From assembly GCA_900551395.1 (NCBI GenBank), contig URVX01000017.1:1-12801 (forward strand): a stretch of DNA of 12,801 nt, given 5' to 3'. Shown piece after piece: positions 1 through 6,449 of the stretch (positions are counted from its first letter, which is position 1; each line of letters opens with the position of its first letter). A program made the translations under genes and the position numbers. Under the pieces are notes generated by a model, which saw nothing but the letters and a program-made list of their open reading frames with translations, was not told the DNA's origin and ran no database searches. The DNA is from an uncultured Subdoligranulum sp. Its GTDB lineage: Bacteria; Bacillota; Clostridia; Christensenellales; CAG-314.

Positions 1-281
1 TCCCAGATAAAGTCCACCGTAGCGTCCGACACGTCTTTCGCCTCAACGTTTCCGTGCTCGAACTCCGAATCGATTTTTCGGGCTATTTCCTCCATCAAAG
101 GCTCCACGACGGCGCAGTAAAGCGCCTCCTTGTTGGTAAAATAACGATAGATGTTTCCCAACGAAATATGCGCGTTTACGGCTATGTTTCTGATTGACGC
201 ATTGGCGTAGCCGTTCTCCTTGAACTCGTTTATGGCAGCCTTCAGAATTTTTTCTCTCACATCGTTTTTCAGGTATTGCAT
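1..281 (-). CDS. TetR/AcrR-family transcriptional regulator (partial, C-terminus off window)
   Basis: This minus-strand frame is open from an ATG at 281 to the window edge, giving 93 residues of the N-terminal part. It starts MQYLKNDVREKILKAA and continues with the standard TetR helix-turn-helix: FKENGYANASIRNIA, then HISLGNIYRYFTNKEALY at about residues 35-52. That order (helix, 'T/S-I-R-N-IA', 'G-xIYRYFxNKExL') is diagnostic for the family. Members bind operator DNA as dimers and lose it when the C-terminal domain binds a ligand. That domain is outside the window, so the ligand cannot be guessed. A promoter lies just upstream (303-331), and the Shine-Dalgarno is weak (GGGAAAA). The gene is divergent from the phosphoribosyltransferase, so it may regulate that gene, but no palindromic operator is visible between them. 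Confidence 0.9.
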   Translation of the reverse strand, partial: MQYLKNDVREKILKAAINEFKENGYANASIRNIAVNAHISLGNIYRYFTNKEALYCAVVEPLMEEIARKIDSEFEHGNVEAKDVSDATVDFIW

Positions 282-302
282 ACTTAATTTTTCCCGATTT
301 AA

Positions 303-331
303 ATTGTACAGCATGGCAGAAAAAAAAGCAA
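303..331 (-). promoter_or_regulatory. Predicted sigma-A promoter of the TetR gene
   Basis: On the minus strand a -35 TTGCTT (326-331) and a -10 TACAAT (303-308) are separated by 17 bp. Transcription would start near 296, about 15 nt before the ATG at 281. Confidence 0.55.
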
Positions 332-396
332 GCAAAAACGAACAATAAGCAAAATGATTTATTTTATTTTCATTTTTATCTTGCATTTTTAAACAT

Positions 397-425
397 TTGA
401 CATAAAAGCGAATTTGAGTTACAAT
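397..425 (+). promoter_or_regulatory. Predicted sigma-A promoter of the phosphoribosyltransferase gene
   Basis: TTGACA at 397-402, a 17-bp spacer, then TACAAT at 420-425, with a predicted start near 432. A perfect 7-bp hairpin (GCGGCGT, loop AAAA, ACGCCGC; 431-448) would form the extreme 5' end of the mRNA, just before the GGAGG ribosome site at 456-460. Confidence 0.75.
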
Positions 426-464
426 TATCGGCGGCGTAAAAACGCCGCATTTTACGGAGGAAAA

Positions 465-1004
465 ATGAAAGATATTCTCGAGCTCGATATCAAGGGCTAC
501 AAAGCCGACCTTCCGATTCTGCCGCTGCCCAGCGGAGTAAAAATTGCCTTTTTCAACCTGCACGGCAACACGAAAATGACAAAGCACTGCGCAGACGAGC
601 TTGCAAAGCAGCTCGACGGCTGCGAGGTGCTGCTTACCGCAGAGTCAAAAGGTCTCCAGCTCACTCACTGCATAGCCGACAGGCTGGGGCAGGATTTTTA
701 TGCAGTTGCGCGCAAATCGCAGAAGCTGTATATGCAGGACGGAATCAGCGTGGACATTTCCTCCTCCATAACTACGGGAAAGGAACAGCGTCTTTACCTT
801 TCCAAGCACGATGCCGACCTGCTGAAAGGTAAAAAAGTCGGCATAGTAGACGACGTGGTTTCCACCGGCAACAGCCTCGAGGGGCTGGAAAAATTGGTGA
901 ACATGTGCGGAGGCATTATTTGGAAAAAGGCATTCGTGCTCGCCGAAGGAGACGCCGCAAACCGAAAAGACATCGTTTATCTCGCCAAAATCCCCCTGCT
1001 TTAA
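465..1004 (+). CDS. Phosphoribosyltransferase family protein (adenine/xanthine PRT-like)
   Basis: A 179-residue type I phosphoribosyltransferase. The PRPP-binding loop is clear at residues 126-138 (VGIVDDVVSTGNS: hydrophobic strand, two aspartates, then the S/T-G loop). The length matches adenine and xanthine phosphoribosyltransferases (170-190 residues), which join a free purine base to PRPP in cytosolic salvage. The exact base cannot be read from the sequence. The ATG at 465 is chosen over an upstream in-frame start at 414 because GGAGG lies 4 nt before it, and because 414 would fall between the -35 and -10 boxes and so outside the transcript. A strong promoter and a 5' hairpin precede it and a terminator follows at once. 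The next plus-strand gene is a purine permease, which supports a purine role. Confidence 0.88.
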   Translation: MKDILELDIKGYKADLPILPLPSGVKIAFFNLHGNTKMTKHCADELAKQLDGCEVLLTAESKGLQLTHCIADRLGQDFYAVARKSQKLYMQDGISVDISSSITTGKEQRLYLSKHDADLLKGKKVGIVDDVVSTGNSLEGLEKLVNMCGGIIWKKAFVLAEGDAANRKDIVYLAKIPLL

Positions 1005-1011
1005 AGACTTA

Positions 1012-1037
1012 AAAGCCGCCTCGAAGGCGGCTTTTTT
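1012..1037 (+). terminator. Intrinsic terminator after the phosphoribosyltransferase, shared with the convergent HD gene
   Basis: Stem AAAGCCGCCT (1012-1021), loop CGA, AGGCGGCTTT (1025-1034), then a T-run to 1037. The T-run touches the stop codon of the convergent minus-strand gene (TCA at 1037-1039). The A-rich left flank may make it work weakly in the other direction. Confidence 0.85.
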
Positions 1038-2353
1038 CATCTGCGTCGTTTTACGTTATTTTTTCTTGGCAGCTTTTTGTTTTGCGCACCTCCTTTAGAG
1101 GCGTTTTCCGCAATCACGGATTTTTTTTCAAGACAATCCGAAATTTCTTTCACAAGCATGTTTCCGATTTCCCTGCCCAGCTCAAAAAGCCTTTCCCCCT
1201 TGTCGGCATCCGGGATTTTCTCGCCCTTGGGCGCAACATAAAGGTAAAAGGCGGGGATAGATTCCGCTTCCATCTCCAGCACTCGCTTTATGTTTGATAT
1301 CTGCCCCAACGAATAAAATTTTTCTCCGCTGTAAAAATATACGTCCTTGTCCTCGCGAGTATCCAGACCGTCGCTCAAACTCTTGAAAACCACTCTGACG
1401 TCGGCATAAGCGGAGCTGTCAAACGTCTTTTCGCAAGCGCCGCGAACCAAATCCCGCAGCCACTCGGCGCTGAGCTCTGTTTTGCCATCCTTCAGCTCCC
1501 TGAAAAGGCAGTTCAGCACGTTGAAAGAAAATTCGCCGTTTTGGAGAGCTGCGACCAATTTCAACGTGACAGCCCTTTTTTCGTTTTCGTGACCGGATTT
1601 TTCAAGCTCGTCCGCAGCCTGCGACAGTTTTTGTTTAAGCTCCTCTCCGCCGTGCTTTAAAGCAGTCAGAATTCCGTCGTTGACGAAGTTGAAATCCTCG
1701 CGCCGTTTGATTAAAGAATAAAACTGTTTGACGTTTCTTAAAAGCTCGGTCAGCTCCATAGCAACGATTTTGTCGTCGTCGTCCAGTCCCGACAAGCCGA
1801 TGCCGTAAAAGCTGTCGTAATAAATGCGCTTTAAAACGACCATAAGCCAAGAATCCGTCCATTGAGTGAGCTTAACAGCCTTTTCCTCATAGGTAGCGCC
1901 GAGCAAAGGCATCCACAGCCCGCTTATGTCGTCGGGATTGGAGACTATGCTGCGCAAGCCGCCCGACCTCTCGTCGGCGTCGTTTTGCGGCTCGGTCAGG
2001 AATTTGATTATCAGACGGAATACTACGTCCTGAAGCAGCGTGTCTGTTTTGATAACTCTATGGTGGAAAATTACGTCAATGTACAGATTGCACCTCTTTT
2101 TAAAAAAGCTTTCCACAGTGTTTATTGCCTTTGCGGGTATGCAGAAGCGAAGCTTTCCGTCATTGTCGCCGGGCAAGTAGGACAGCTTCAGACCGCTGAT
2201 TATGCGTTTGTAATCCAAATCCCCCGCATTTATGCCGCTGCTGAGATAGTCCCTTACTACGTAATCCAGCCTGTCGCAATCGAGCGATGAATCGGTAAGA
2301 ACGTGAAGATATTTGAATTCGCCTCGTCCGAGAGAATTTTCAACGTACAGCAC
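1037..2353 (-). CDS. HD-superfamily phosphohydrolase, C-terminal part (separated by a frameshift)
   Basis: A frame of 438 residues that begins formally at GTG 2353 but is open further upstream, with no ribosome site of its own. It begins in the middle of a domain. The segment SSLDCDRLDYVVRD near its start is the conserved D-x-D-R-x-D-Y-x-x-R-D block of SAMHD1/dGTPase-type HD enzymes, and it supplies the last metal-binding aspartate. The H and HD motifs that must precede it are in the overlapping upstream frame (2257-3165). The two pieces therefore look like one gene of roughly 700 codons with a net -1 shift. After the HD core come about 380 residues I do not recognise, ending in a Lys/Arg-rich tail (LPRKNNVKRRR). 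It ends against the convergent terminator. It may be a pseudogene, a sequencing error, or less likely programmed frameshifting. Confidence 0.75.
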   Translation of the reverse strand: MLYVENSLGRGEFKYLHVLTDSSLDCDRLDYVVRDYLSSGINAGDLDYKRIISGLKLSYLPGDNDGKLRFCIPAKAINTVESFFKKRCNLYIDVIFHHRVIKTDTLLQDVVFRLIIKFLTEPQNDADERSGGLRSIVSNPDDISGLWMPLLGATYEEKAVKLTQWTDSWLMVVLKRIYYDSFYGIGLSGLDDDDKIVAMELTELLRNVKQFYSLIKRREDFNFVNDGILTALKHGGEELKQKLSQAADELEKSGHENEKRAVTLKLVAALQNGEFSFNVLNCLFRELKDGKTELSAEWLRDLVRGACEKTFDSSAYADVRVVFKSLSDGLDTREDKDVYFYSGEKFYSLGQISNIKRVLEMEAESIPAFYLYVAPKGEKIPDADKGERLFELGREIGNMLVKEISDCLEKKSVIAENASKGGAQNKKLPRKNNVKRRR

Positions 2354-3165
2354 ATCACCATCTGCTCGAAGAACGACTTGTATGCCTTTTCGTCCGCCTT
2401 TCCTCTGCTGTTGTCGGTAATCAGCTTCTGCAAAACGGATCGGCTTATTTCCCGCCCCATTTCCTCGTGCAGCTGTTTGCTGCTCTTTTTCGAATCCACC
2501 GCTCTATTGAAATCCTTCAGCCTTTCGGAACGGAAAACAACGAAGCTCCCGCCGTTCGTTTCCGAAACACGCTGCGCCTTTTCGGCAAAGCTTTTCGCCT
2601 TGTCTATCGCTCCCTCTACAATGTGACTGAAGGGAGGATGCCCCACGTCGTGCAGAAGCGCCGCGGCTCTCAGGGATTGAATAAGAATAAGATACGCAAT
2701 CAGGTTCTTTTCCTCGAGATTATAGGGAATAAGACTGCCGTCGGTGTATCCCACTGCCGCGTCGCGCAGCTTTCGCCACTCGTCGGAGTCTACGATATCG
2801 TTGTCGCACAAATTTAAGTTGTCGTAAATTATACCCTTGTCTATAACGGAAGCTATTTTGTCCTTGTCAATTTCGTTCTCCTGAATCTTTTGCAGAGCTT
2901 CGGAAAAATCCTTGAAAAATCTGTCCTGCGACGCGGCTTCCGCATTGTTTATCGCGCGATAAAACATTTCGGAGCAAAGGTACATGCAGCCTATCGAGTG
3001 CTCGAAACGCTTTGTTCTGTTGGAGGGAAATGTCAGATAAACAGTGGAATTCTGATATACGTCGTGCAGCCTGTTGAATTCCGGACTGGCAAGAATCCCC
3101 TTCTCGAAAGCTGTCAGCCTGATAAGACCGTGAATAGAATCGTTGATATTCATACCGTTTTCCAT
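2257..3165 (-). CDS. HD-superfamily (dNTPase/SAMHD1-like) phosphohydrolase, N-terminal part (frameshifted)
   Basis: The ATG at 3165 follows GGGGAGG by 7 nt. In about 285 reliable residues it carries the first metal ligands of the HD superfamily: the His of FEHSIG (residue 56) after the typical N-R-x-x-R-F lead-in, and the HD pair in LLHDVGHPPFSH (172-173). Known relatives hydrolyse (d)NTPs in the cytosol, and nucleotide hydrolysis is the best guess here. The remaining conserved aspartate block (DCDRLDYVVRD) is absent from this frame and appears in the overlapping frame 1037-2353. The last residues here, from about FLPIHRS onward, are therefore probably out-of-frame sequence. A simple junction is FTFL joined to TDSSLDCDRLDY near 2300-2310 by stepping back one base. 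No canonical -1 slippery heptamer in the correct frame is seen. A structured leader lies upstream. Confidence 0.8.
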   Translation of the reverse strand: MENGMNINDSIHGLIRLTAFEKGILASPEFNRLHDVYQNSTVYLTFPSNRTKRFEHSIGCMYLCSEMFYRAINNAEAASQDRFFKDFSEALQKIQENEIDKDKIASVIDKGIIYDNLNLCDNDIVDSDEWRKLRDAAVGYTDGSLIPYNLEEKNLIAYLILIQSLRAAALLHDVGHPPFSHIVEGAIDKAKSFAEKAQRVSETNGGSFVVFRSERLKDFNRAVDSKKSSKQLHEEMGREISRSVLQKLITDNSRGKADEKAYKSFFEQMVMCCTLKILSDEANSNIFTFLPIHRSIATGWIT

Positions 3166-3201
3166 GCAAATTCCTCCCCGTTTTTAAATTAAAATAAAAA
3201 A

Positions 3202-3229
3202 CGCAACAAGCCCCGTGCGGTCCGTTGCG
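3202..3229 (-). terminator. Putative leader terminator (attenuator) of the HD gene
   Basis: On the minus strand, arm CGCAAC (3224-3229) pairs with GTTGCG (3202-3207). It is followed by TTTTTTATTTT (3191-3201), about 25 nt before the GGGGAGG of the HD gene. The 16-nt loop can form a small inner CCG/CGG helix. An upstream hairpin at 3221-3244 uses the same 5' arm and so excludes this one. Confidence 0.5.
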
Positions 3230-3294
3230 ATTTTTATCGACGGAAGTTATTATTGTTGGGCAGACGCCTTGGCGTAAAACATGAGACCGTCTTT
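3221..3294 (-). promoter_or_regulatory. Structured leader of the HD gene (riboswitch- or attenuator-like, unrecognised class)
   Basis: Read on the minus strand from a predicted start near 3294, three helices can be drawn. P1 is GACGG (3287-3291) with CCGTC (3239-3243), enclosing a small ACGC/GCGT hairpin (3264-3275). A 9-bp hairpin is TCCGTCGAT (3236-3244), loop AAAA, ATCG-ca-ACGGA (3221-3231). It competes with both P1 and the terminator at 3202-3229. That is the geometry of an aptamer / antiterminator / terminator switch. A 10-codon ORF (MFYAKASAQQ, ATG 3282 to stop 3250, no clear Shine-Dalgarno) lies inside P1, so translational attenuation is an alternative. I do not match it to purine, preQ1, THF, ZTP, guanidine or T-box consensus. 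Confidence 0.45.
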
Positions 3295-3300
3295 GAGCGT

Positions 3301-3329
3301 ATATTATCCCACATATTTTTCTATGTCAA
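3301..3329 (-). promoter_or_regulatory. Predicted sigma-A promoter of the HD phosphohydrolase gene
   Basis: On the minus strand TTGACA (3324-3329), a 17-bp spacer and TAATAT (3301-3306). The predicted start is near 3294, leaving a leader of about 130 nt. The next stretch to the right (3330-3544) holds no gene I can support. Confidence 0.75.
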
Positions 3330-3544
3330 TAGGTTTAAAGAAACATTCACGCAAACTTTCGGCAAATTTTTTTTTCGGGCGAAGAATGCCGAATTATGTT
3401 TTTCGGAAAAGACGAGCCGGCGGCGCAATTTGCCGAATATGTTTTTATTTTGTCGTACAGACGCACGCAAAGCAGACGGCATGTTTTCATTGAACAACTT
3501 TGCCGAAAAAATGAAAAATCAGTGATTGAATTAACGTAAAAGCG

Positions 3545-3573
3545 TTGACTTAAGCTGTTTTTAGATATATAAT
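3545..3573 (+). promoter_or_regulatory. Predicted sigma-A promoter of the purine permease
   Basis: TTGACT (3545-3550), 17-bp spacer, TATAAT (3568-3573), with a predicted start near 3580. This leaves a leader of about 170 nt before the permease ATG at 3752. Confidence 0.75.
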
Positions 3574-3604
3574 GATTATAATTTCAATTCAAGGAACACA
3601 ACCG

Positions 3605-3688
3605 ATGAAAGTGTCAAGGGACGCTAAAAGCAGCAGCTATTTTTTCGGACATGCCGCGCTCCGCGCGTTTTTTCCGCTACACTTTTGA
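3605..3688 (+). CDS. Putative 27-residue leader peptide upstream of the purine permease
   Basis: ATG 3605 is preceded by AAGGA (3591-3595) at normal spacing and lies about 25 nt after the predicted transcription start. The frame runs 27 codons to TGA 3686-3688. The peptide starts MKVSRDAKSSSYFFGHAALR and ends in a Phe-rich AFFPLHF. Two facts argue for a role as a leader. A G/C hairpin with six T's (3655-3673) lies inside the reading frame, where a translating ribosome would block it. A 9-bp hairpin (3693-3718) begins 5 nt after the stop. There is no run of one codon that would name a stalling amino acid. It could be fortuitous. Confidence 0.4.
   Translation: MKVSRDAKSSSYFFGHAALRAFFPLHF
3655..3673 (+). 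terminator. Putative attenuator hairpin inside the permease leader
   Basis: An all-G/C 5-bp stem, CGCGC (3655-3659), loop TCC, GCGCG (3663-3667), followed directly by six T's (3668-3673). It is short but otherwise a normal intrinsic terminator. Confidence 0.4.
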
Positions 3689-3692
3689 TAAA

Positions 3693-3718
3693 AAGCCCCG
3701 ATAAAAACGTCGGGGCTT
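3693..3718 (+). terminator. Hairpin before the permease ribosome site (possible attenuator)
   Basis: AAGCCCCGA (3693-3701) pairs perfectly with TCGGGGCTT (3710-3718) across an 8-nt A-rich loop. On the plus strand it is followed by AAAATTTTGC rather than a clean T-run. On the minus strand five T's follow. With no minus-strand gene ending here, a regulatory role in the permease leader is more likely than plain termination. Confidence 0.45.
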
Positions 3719-3751
3719 AAAATTTTGCAAAATTTTATACGGAGGTATATT

Positions 3752-5389
3752 ATGGAACAAAACAACACACCCACGCCAAACGAAGTCGCTCCCGAAGCAA
3801 TCGAGAAGCGCAGTTGGCTCGACCGCAGGTTCAGGCTGAAGGAGCACGGCACGTCTGTAAAAATCGAGGTCATGGCGGGCATCACAACCTTTATGGCTAT
3901 GGTTTACATTCTTATGGTCAACGCCGGCATGTTCAGCAGCCTGCAGGGAACTATCTGGAACGGTCCCAGCTACGGCGCGATGTACATAACGACGGCTATT
4001 TCCGCCATTATCGGCACCGTGCTTATAGGTCTGCTGTCGGGACTTCCTCTCGCGCAGGCTCCGGGCATGGGGCTCAACGCCTTTTTCGTTTACACCATCT
4101 GCATGGGCTTCGGCTTAACCTATGCCAACGCTCTCGTATTGGTGCTCATTGACGGAATCGTTTTCATAATTCTCACCGTTACGGGACTGCGCAAGGCTAT
4201 TTTCTCCGCTATCCCCGACTGCGTGAAAAAGGCAATACCAGCCGGCATCGGTCTGTTTATCGCCTTTATCGGCTTGCAGAACGCCGGTATTGTCGTTGAC
4301 AGCGGAGCAACTCTCGTCAACCTCGTCTCCCTCAATCTGCTGGGCAGCGCGACGTGGGCAAGCGTTATGCCCGTGCTTGTGACATTGGCGGGCTTTATCG
4401 CAATAGCCGTCCTGTCCAAGAAAAACGTCAAGGGTGCCATTCTTTGGGGAATTCTGGGCGCCGCGGCGCTTTATTTCCTGCTCGGGCTCACTGTGCCGGG
4501 CTTTTACAAGGGCGCGGGCTATCAGGAAACCTATACCTGGGACGCTCTCACCAACAGCTGGATTATGACGGGCTCTACAATCGGAAACAATGCGGGAAAC
4601 TATTTTCTCGGTTATTTCGCCGAACAGGCGTTGCCCGCCGCAGGAAGCGTCGGCGAAACCTTTACGCTCAGCTACCTGCCCAATACTCTCAATCTGAGCA
4701 TAGCTCAGCCCTTCAGAGACTTCGGGACCATGTCTTTCGGCAAAGTCTTTACCGAGGGCTTCGACTTCAGCGGCTACCTTGCAAACAACAGCGCCGGCAG
4801 CCTTGTTCTCGTAATCATCACCTCCGCTCTCGCTTTCTGTCTCGTAGATATGTTCGACACGCTGGGCACTCTTTACGGCGCCTGCGCAAGAGGCAACCTG
4901 CTGGATGAAAAAGGAGACGTGCCCAACATGAACAAAGCCATGCTCTCCGACGCTATTGCAACCGCAACGGGCGCAATACTCGGCACCAGCACCGTCACCA
5001 CGTTTGTCGAATCTTCCTCCGGCGTTGCCGAAGGCGGCAGAACGGGACTCACGTCGATAATAGTGGCTATCGGCTTCTTTGTCGCCATGTTCCTCTCTCC
5101 CATTGCGCAGCTTATCCCCTCCGCGGCAACGGCAACCGCCCTCATTTACGTCGGCGTGCTCATGATGAACGGCGTGAGAGAAATAGACTGGCTGGATCCG
5201 TCGGTCGCCGTCCCCTCCTTCCTTACCATTGCAATCATGGCGTTTACCTACAACATCAGCTACGGCATCGGAATCGGTATCATTTCCTACGTGCTCATAA
5301 AGCTGTTCACCGGCAAGGTAAAGGAAATAAATATAGTCACCGCCGTTCTGGGACTTCTGTTCGCGGCAATGTTCTTCCTCACCCACTGA
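3752..5389 (+). CDS. NCS2-family purine permease (AzgA/PbuG-like, guanine/hypoxanthine/adenine)
   Basis: 545 residues, ATG 3752 behind GGAGG (3741-3745). It is a polytopic inner-membrane protein. The N-terminus has the subfamily's W-L-D-R-R-F-x-L-K-E-H-G-T-x-V-x-x-E lead-in, followed by the first membrane helix (MAGITTFMAMVYIL). Diagnostic motifs are QAPGMGLNAFF (102-112), DMFDTLGTL in the second half, and TxVESSSGVAEGGRTGLT (about 416-433). These belong to the AzgA/PbuG branch of the nucleobase-cation symporters, which take up purine bases with protons. Length is slightly above bacterial AzgA proteins because of a loop around 255-350. Its substrate fits the nearby phosphoribosyltransferase. 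The leader contains a short ORF and two hairpins but no purine riboswitch, although relatives are often controlled by one. A terminator follows. Confidence 0.93.
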   Translation: MEQNNTPTPNEVAPEAIEKRSWLDRRFRLKEHGTSVKIEVMAGITTFMAMVYILMVNAGMFSSLQGTIWNGPSYGAMYITTAISAIIGTVLIGLLSGLPLAQAPGMGLNAFFVYTICMGFGLTYANALVLVLIDGIVFIILTVTGLRKAIFSAIPDCVKKAIPAGIGLFIAFIGLQNAGIVVDSGATLVNLVSLNLLGSATWASVMPVLVTLAGFIAIAVLSKKNVKGAILWGILGAAALYFLLGLTVPGFYKGAGYQETYTWDALTNSWIMTGSTIGNNAGNYFLGYFAEQALPAAGSVGETFTLSYLPNTLNLSIAQPFRDFGTMSFGKVFTEGFDFSGYLANNSAGSLVLVIITSALAFCLVDMFDTLGTLYGACARGNLLDEKGDVPNMNKAMLSDAIATATGAILGTSTVTTFVESSSGVAEGGRTGLTSIIVAIGFFVAMFLSPIAQLIPSAATATALIYVGVLMMNGVREIDWLDPSVAVPSFLTIAIMAFTYNISYGIGIGIISYVLIKLFTGKVKEINIVTAVLGLLFAAMFFLTH

Positions 5390-5404
5390 TAAAATTTTTT
5401 CAGA

Positions 5405-5439
5405 CAAAAAATCGCGGGCTTGTTGTCCGCGATTTTTGT
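5405..5439 (+). terminator. Bidirectional terminator between permease and ribU-like gene
   Basis: An A-rich arm ending ATCGCGG (to 5417), loop GCTTGTTGT, then CCGCGAT (5427-5433) and T-runs. The A-run on the left gives the convergent minus-strand gene a U-tract as well. Confidence 0.85.
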
Positions 5440-5460
5440 TTGTTTGTTTTATTTATTTAT

Positions 5461-6084
5461 TCAAATGTGCTTGGCTTCATGAGCCGCGTCGTCGGTACGA
5501 GGAGTCTTCGTCTCCCCGTCCGCGTTCTCTGCGGCTGCCTGCTTTTCTGCTTCTAGCGGGATGCCCTGCTTTTTGAGAAGTACGGGCAGCTTTATTATGT
5601 ACACGGCAATGACGGCAAGAACCACCGACAGCCCAGCCTGAACGAGATTGCGCGGCAGGCTGACAAGCGCGCTTGCCCACGTGCCGTAAAACAGCCATTT
5701 TGCGAGAAAATACATGCCTGCCATAAACAAACCGCAAACAGCCATAGCCGCCCCTCCCAACAGCGGCTCAAGCTTGGGATTGCGGCACTTGGAACGTATA
5801 AGCTTAAGAAGCAGTCCGCAAAACAAGCCCTCCAGTCCGTGAATAATCAGGGAATAAAACATCGTGGCGGGATACACGTACAAATCCGCGAAAAAAGTCC
5901 CCAGACCGCCCGCAAGCATGGCGGGAACCGGACCGAGAATCGCCGCCGTGAGAAAAATAATCGCGTCGGACAGATTTGTATATCCTCCGTCGATTGACGG
6001 CACCTGTATGAACACGGTAGCCACAAAGGTAAGCGCGGCGGCAACCGCCGAAAAGGTGATTTTGAGCGTTAAGTTTTTTGTCAT
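5461..6084 (-). CDS. ribU: ECF transporter S component, riboflavin type (RibU-like)
   Basis: 207 residues from ATG 6084, which has GGGAGG about 8 nt upstream. An open frame extends further but is unsupported and runs into the riboswitch region. It is a small very hydrophobic protein with about five or six membrane helices. Features typical of S components are the N-terminal FSAVAAALTFVATVF helix and the loop P-S-I-D-G-G-Y-T-N-L-S-D-A. The tail is hydrophilic, Ala/Glu-rich and of no recognised function (EKQAAAENADGE). S components bind a vitamin and work with the shared EcfA/A'/T module, which is not in the window. Substrate identity rests on the FMN riboswitch immediately upstream: riboflavin is the natural inference. 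Sequence alone would allow another vitamin. Confidence 0.85.
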   Translation of the reverse strand: MTKNLTLKITFSAVAAALTFVATVFIQVPSIDGGYTNLSDAIIFLTAAILGPVPAMLAGGLGTFFADLYVYPATMFYSLIIHGLEGLFCGLLLKLIRSKCRNPKLEPLLGGAAMAVCGLFMAGMYFLAKWLFYGTWASALVSLPRNLVQAGLSVVLAVIAVYIIKLPVLLKKQGIPLEAEKQAAAENADGETKTPRTDDAAHEAKHI

Positions 6085-6187
6085 AAAAAAAGCCTCCCTT
6101 CTTTGGCGGCCGGAAAAATTCGCGCAGGCAAAGCCTTTTCCTTGACAGGCTTTGACGCGCAAGCGCCTCCGACGGAAAAAACGCCGC

Positions 6188-6219
6188 AAAAAAGCGTTCT
6201 CCCCTATCGGAAAGAACGC
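6188..6219 (-). terminator. Riboswitch expression-platform terminator
   Basis: On the minus strand GCGTTCT (6213-6219) pairs with AGAACGC (6194-6200), with an inner TCC/GGG helix, followed by six T's (6188-6193). It lies between the FMN aptamer and the ribU-like start, so flavin binding would be expected to favour it and switch the gene off. Confidence 0.75.
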
Positions 6220-6254
6220 GCGAAAAAACCTAAAAGCAAAAAGCTCCGAGCTGC

Positions 6255-6380
6255 TTTCTTTCCCATTCAGACTTTGACTGGCGGTTGCGGAATCTCACCG
6301 CATCGGCTGTTGGGGCTGTCGGACTTGTCTGCGTAAAGCAGCATTACCGCCGATAAGGAATTTCACCTGTCCCAAAGAAA
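6255..6380 (-). promoter_or_regulatory. FMN riboswitch (RFN element)
   Basis: The minus strand carries the conserved RFN blocks in order: GGGACAGGTGAAATTCC, TATCGGCGGTAATG, GTCCGACAGCC, GATGCGGTGAGATTCCGCA, ACCGCCAGTC and AAAGTCTGAATGGGA. The closing P1 helix is TTTCTTT (6374-6380) with AAAGAAA (6255-6261). FMN binding to this aptamer normally turns off riboflavin synthesis or uptake genes. It precedes a terminator (6188-6219) and the S component gene. Confidence 0.95.
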
Positions 6381-6392
6381 TATTATATTTTA

Positions 6393-6421
6393 AATATAAA
6401 CCCGAAAATTCGGTATGTCAA
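6393..6421 (-). promoter_or_regulatory. Predicted promoter of the riboswitch-controlled ribU-like gene
   Basis: On the minus strand TTGACA (6416-6421), 17-bp spacer, TATATT (6393-6398), with a start near 6386 just before the aptamer. The spacer itself holds a CCGAA/TTCGG dyad (6401-6413). No terminator separates the upstream gene's stop (6450) from this promoter, so read-through from the flavin operon is possible. Confidence 0.65.
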
Positions 6422-6449
6422 ATGATTTCGACGCAAAAAATAATTTTTT

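Noticed and set aside
3253..3525. 90-codon plus-strand frame between the HD gene and the permease
   Set aside because: It overlaps the HD gene's promoter and structured leader on the other strand, lacks a ribosome site and resembles no protein I know.
3580..3751. Purine (guanine/adenine) riboswitch in front of the permease
   Set aside because: The conserved junction and loop sequences are missing; only a short ORF and simple hairpins are seen.
4115..5407. 430-codon open frame on the minus strand
   Set aside because: It is antisense to the purine permease, whose family motifs are unmistakable. The frame's composition (many His, Gly, Arg, Glu) is that of a shadow of membrane-protein codons.
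6085..6189. 35-residue Arg-rich extension of the RibU-like protein
   Set aside because: It would start in the riboswitch terminator. ATG 6084 has GGGAGG and begins a normal S-component N-terminus.
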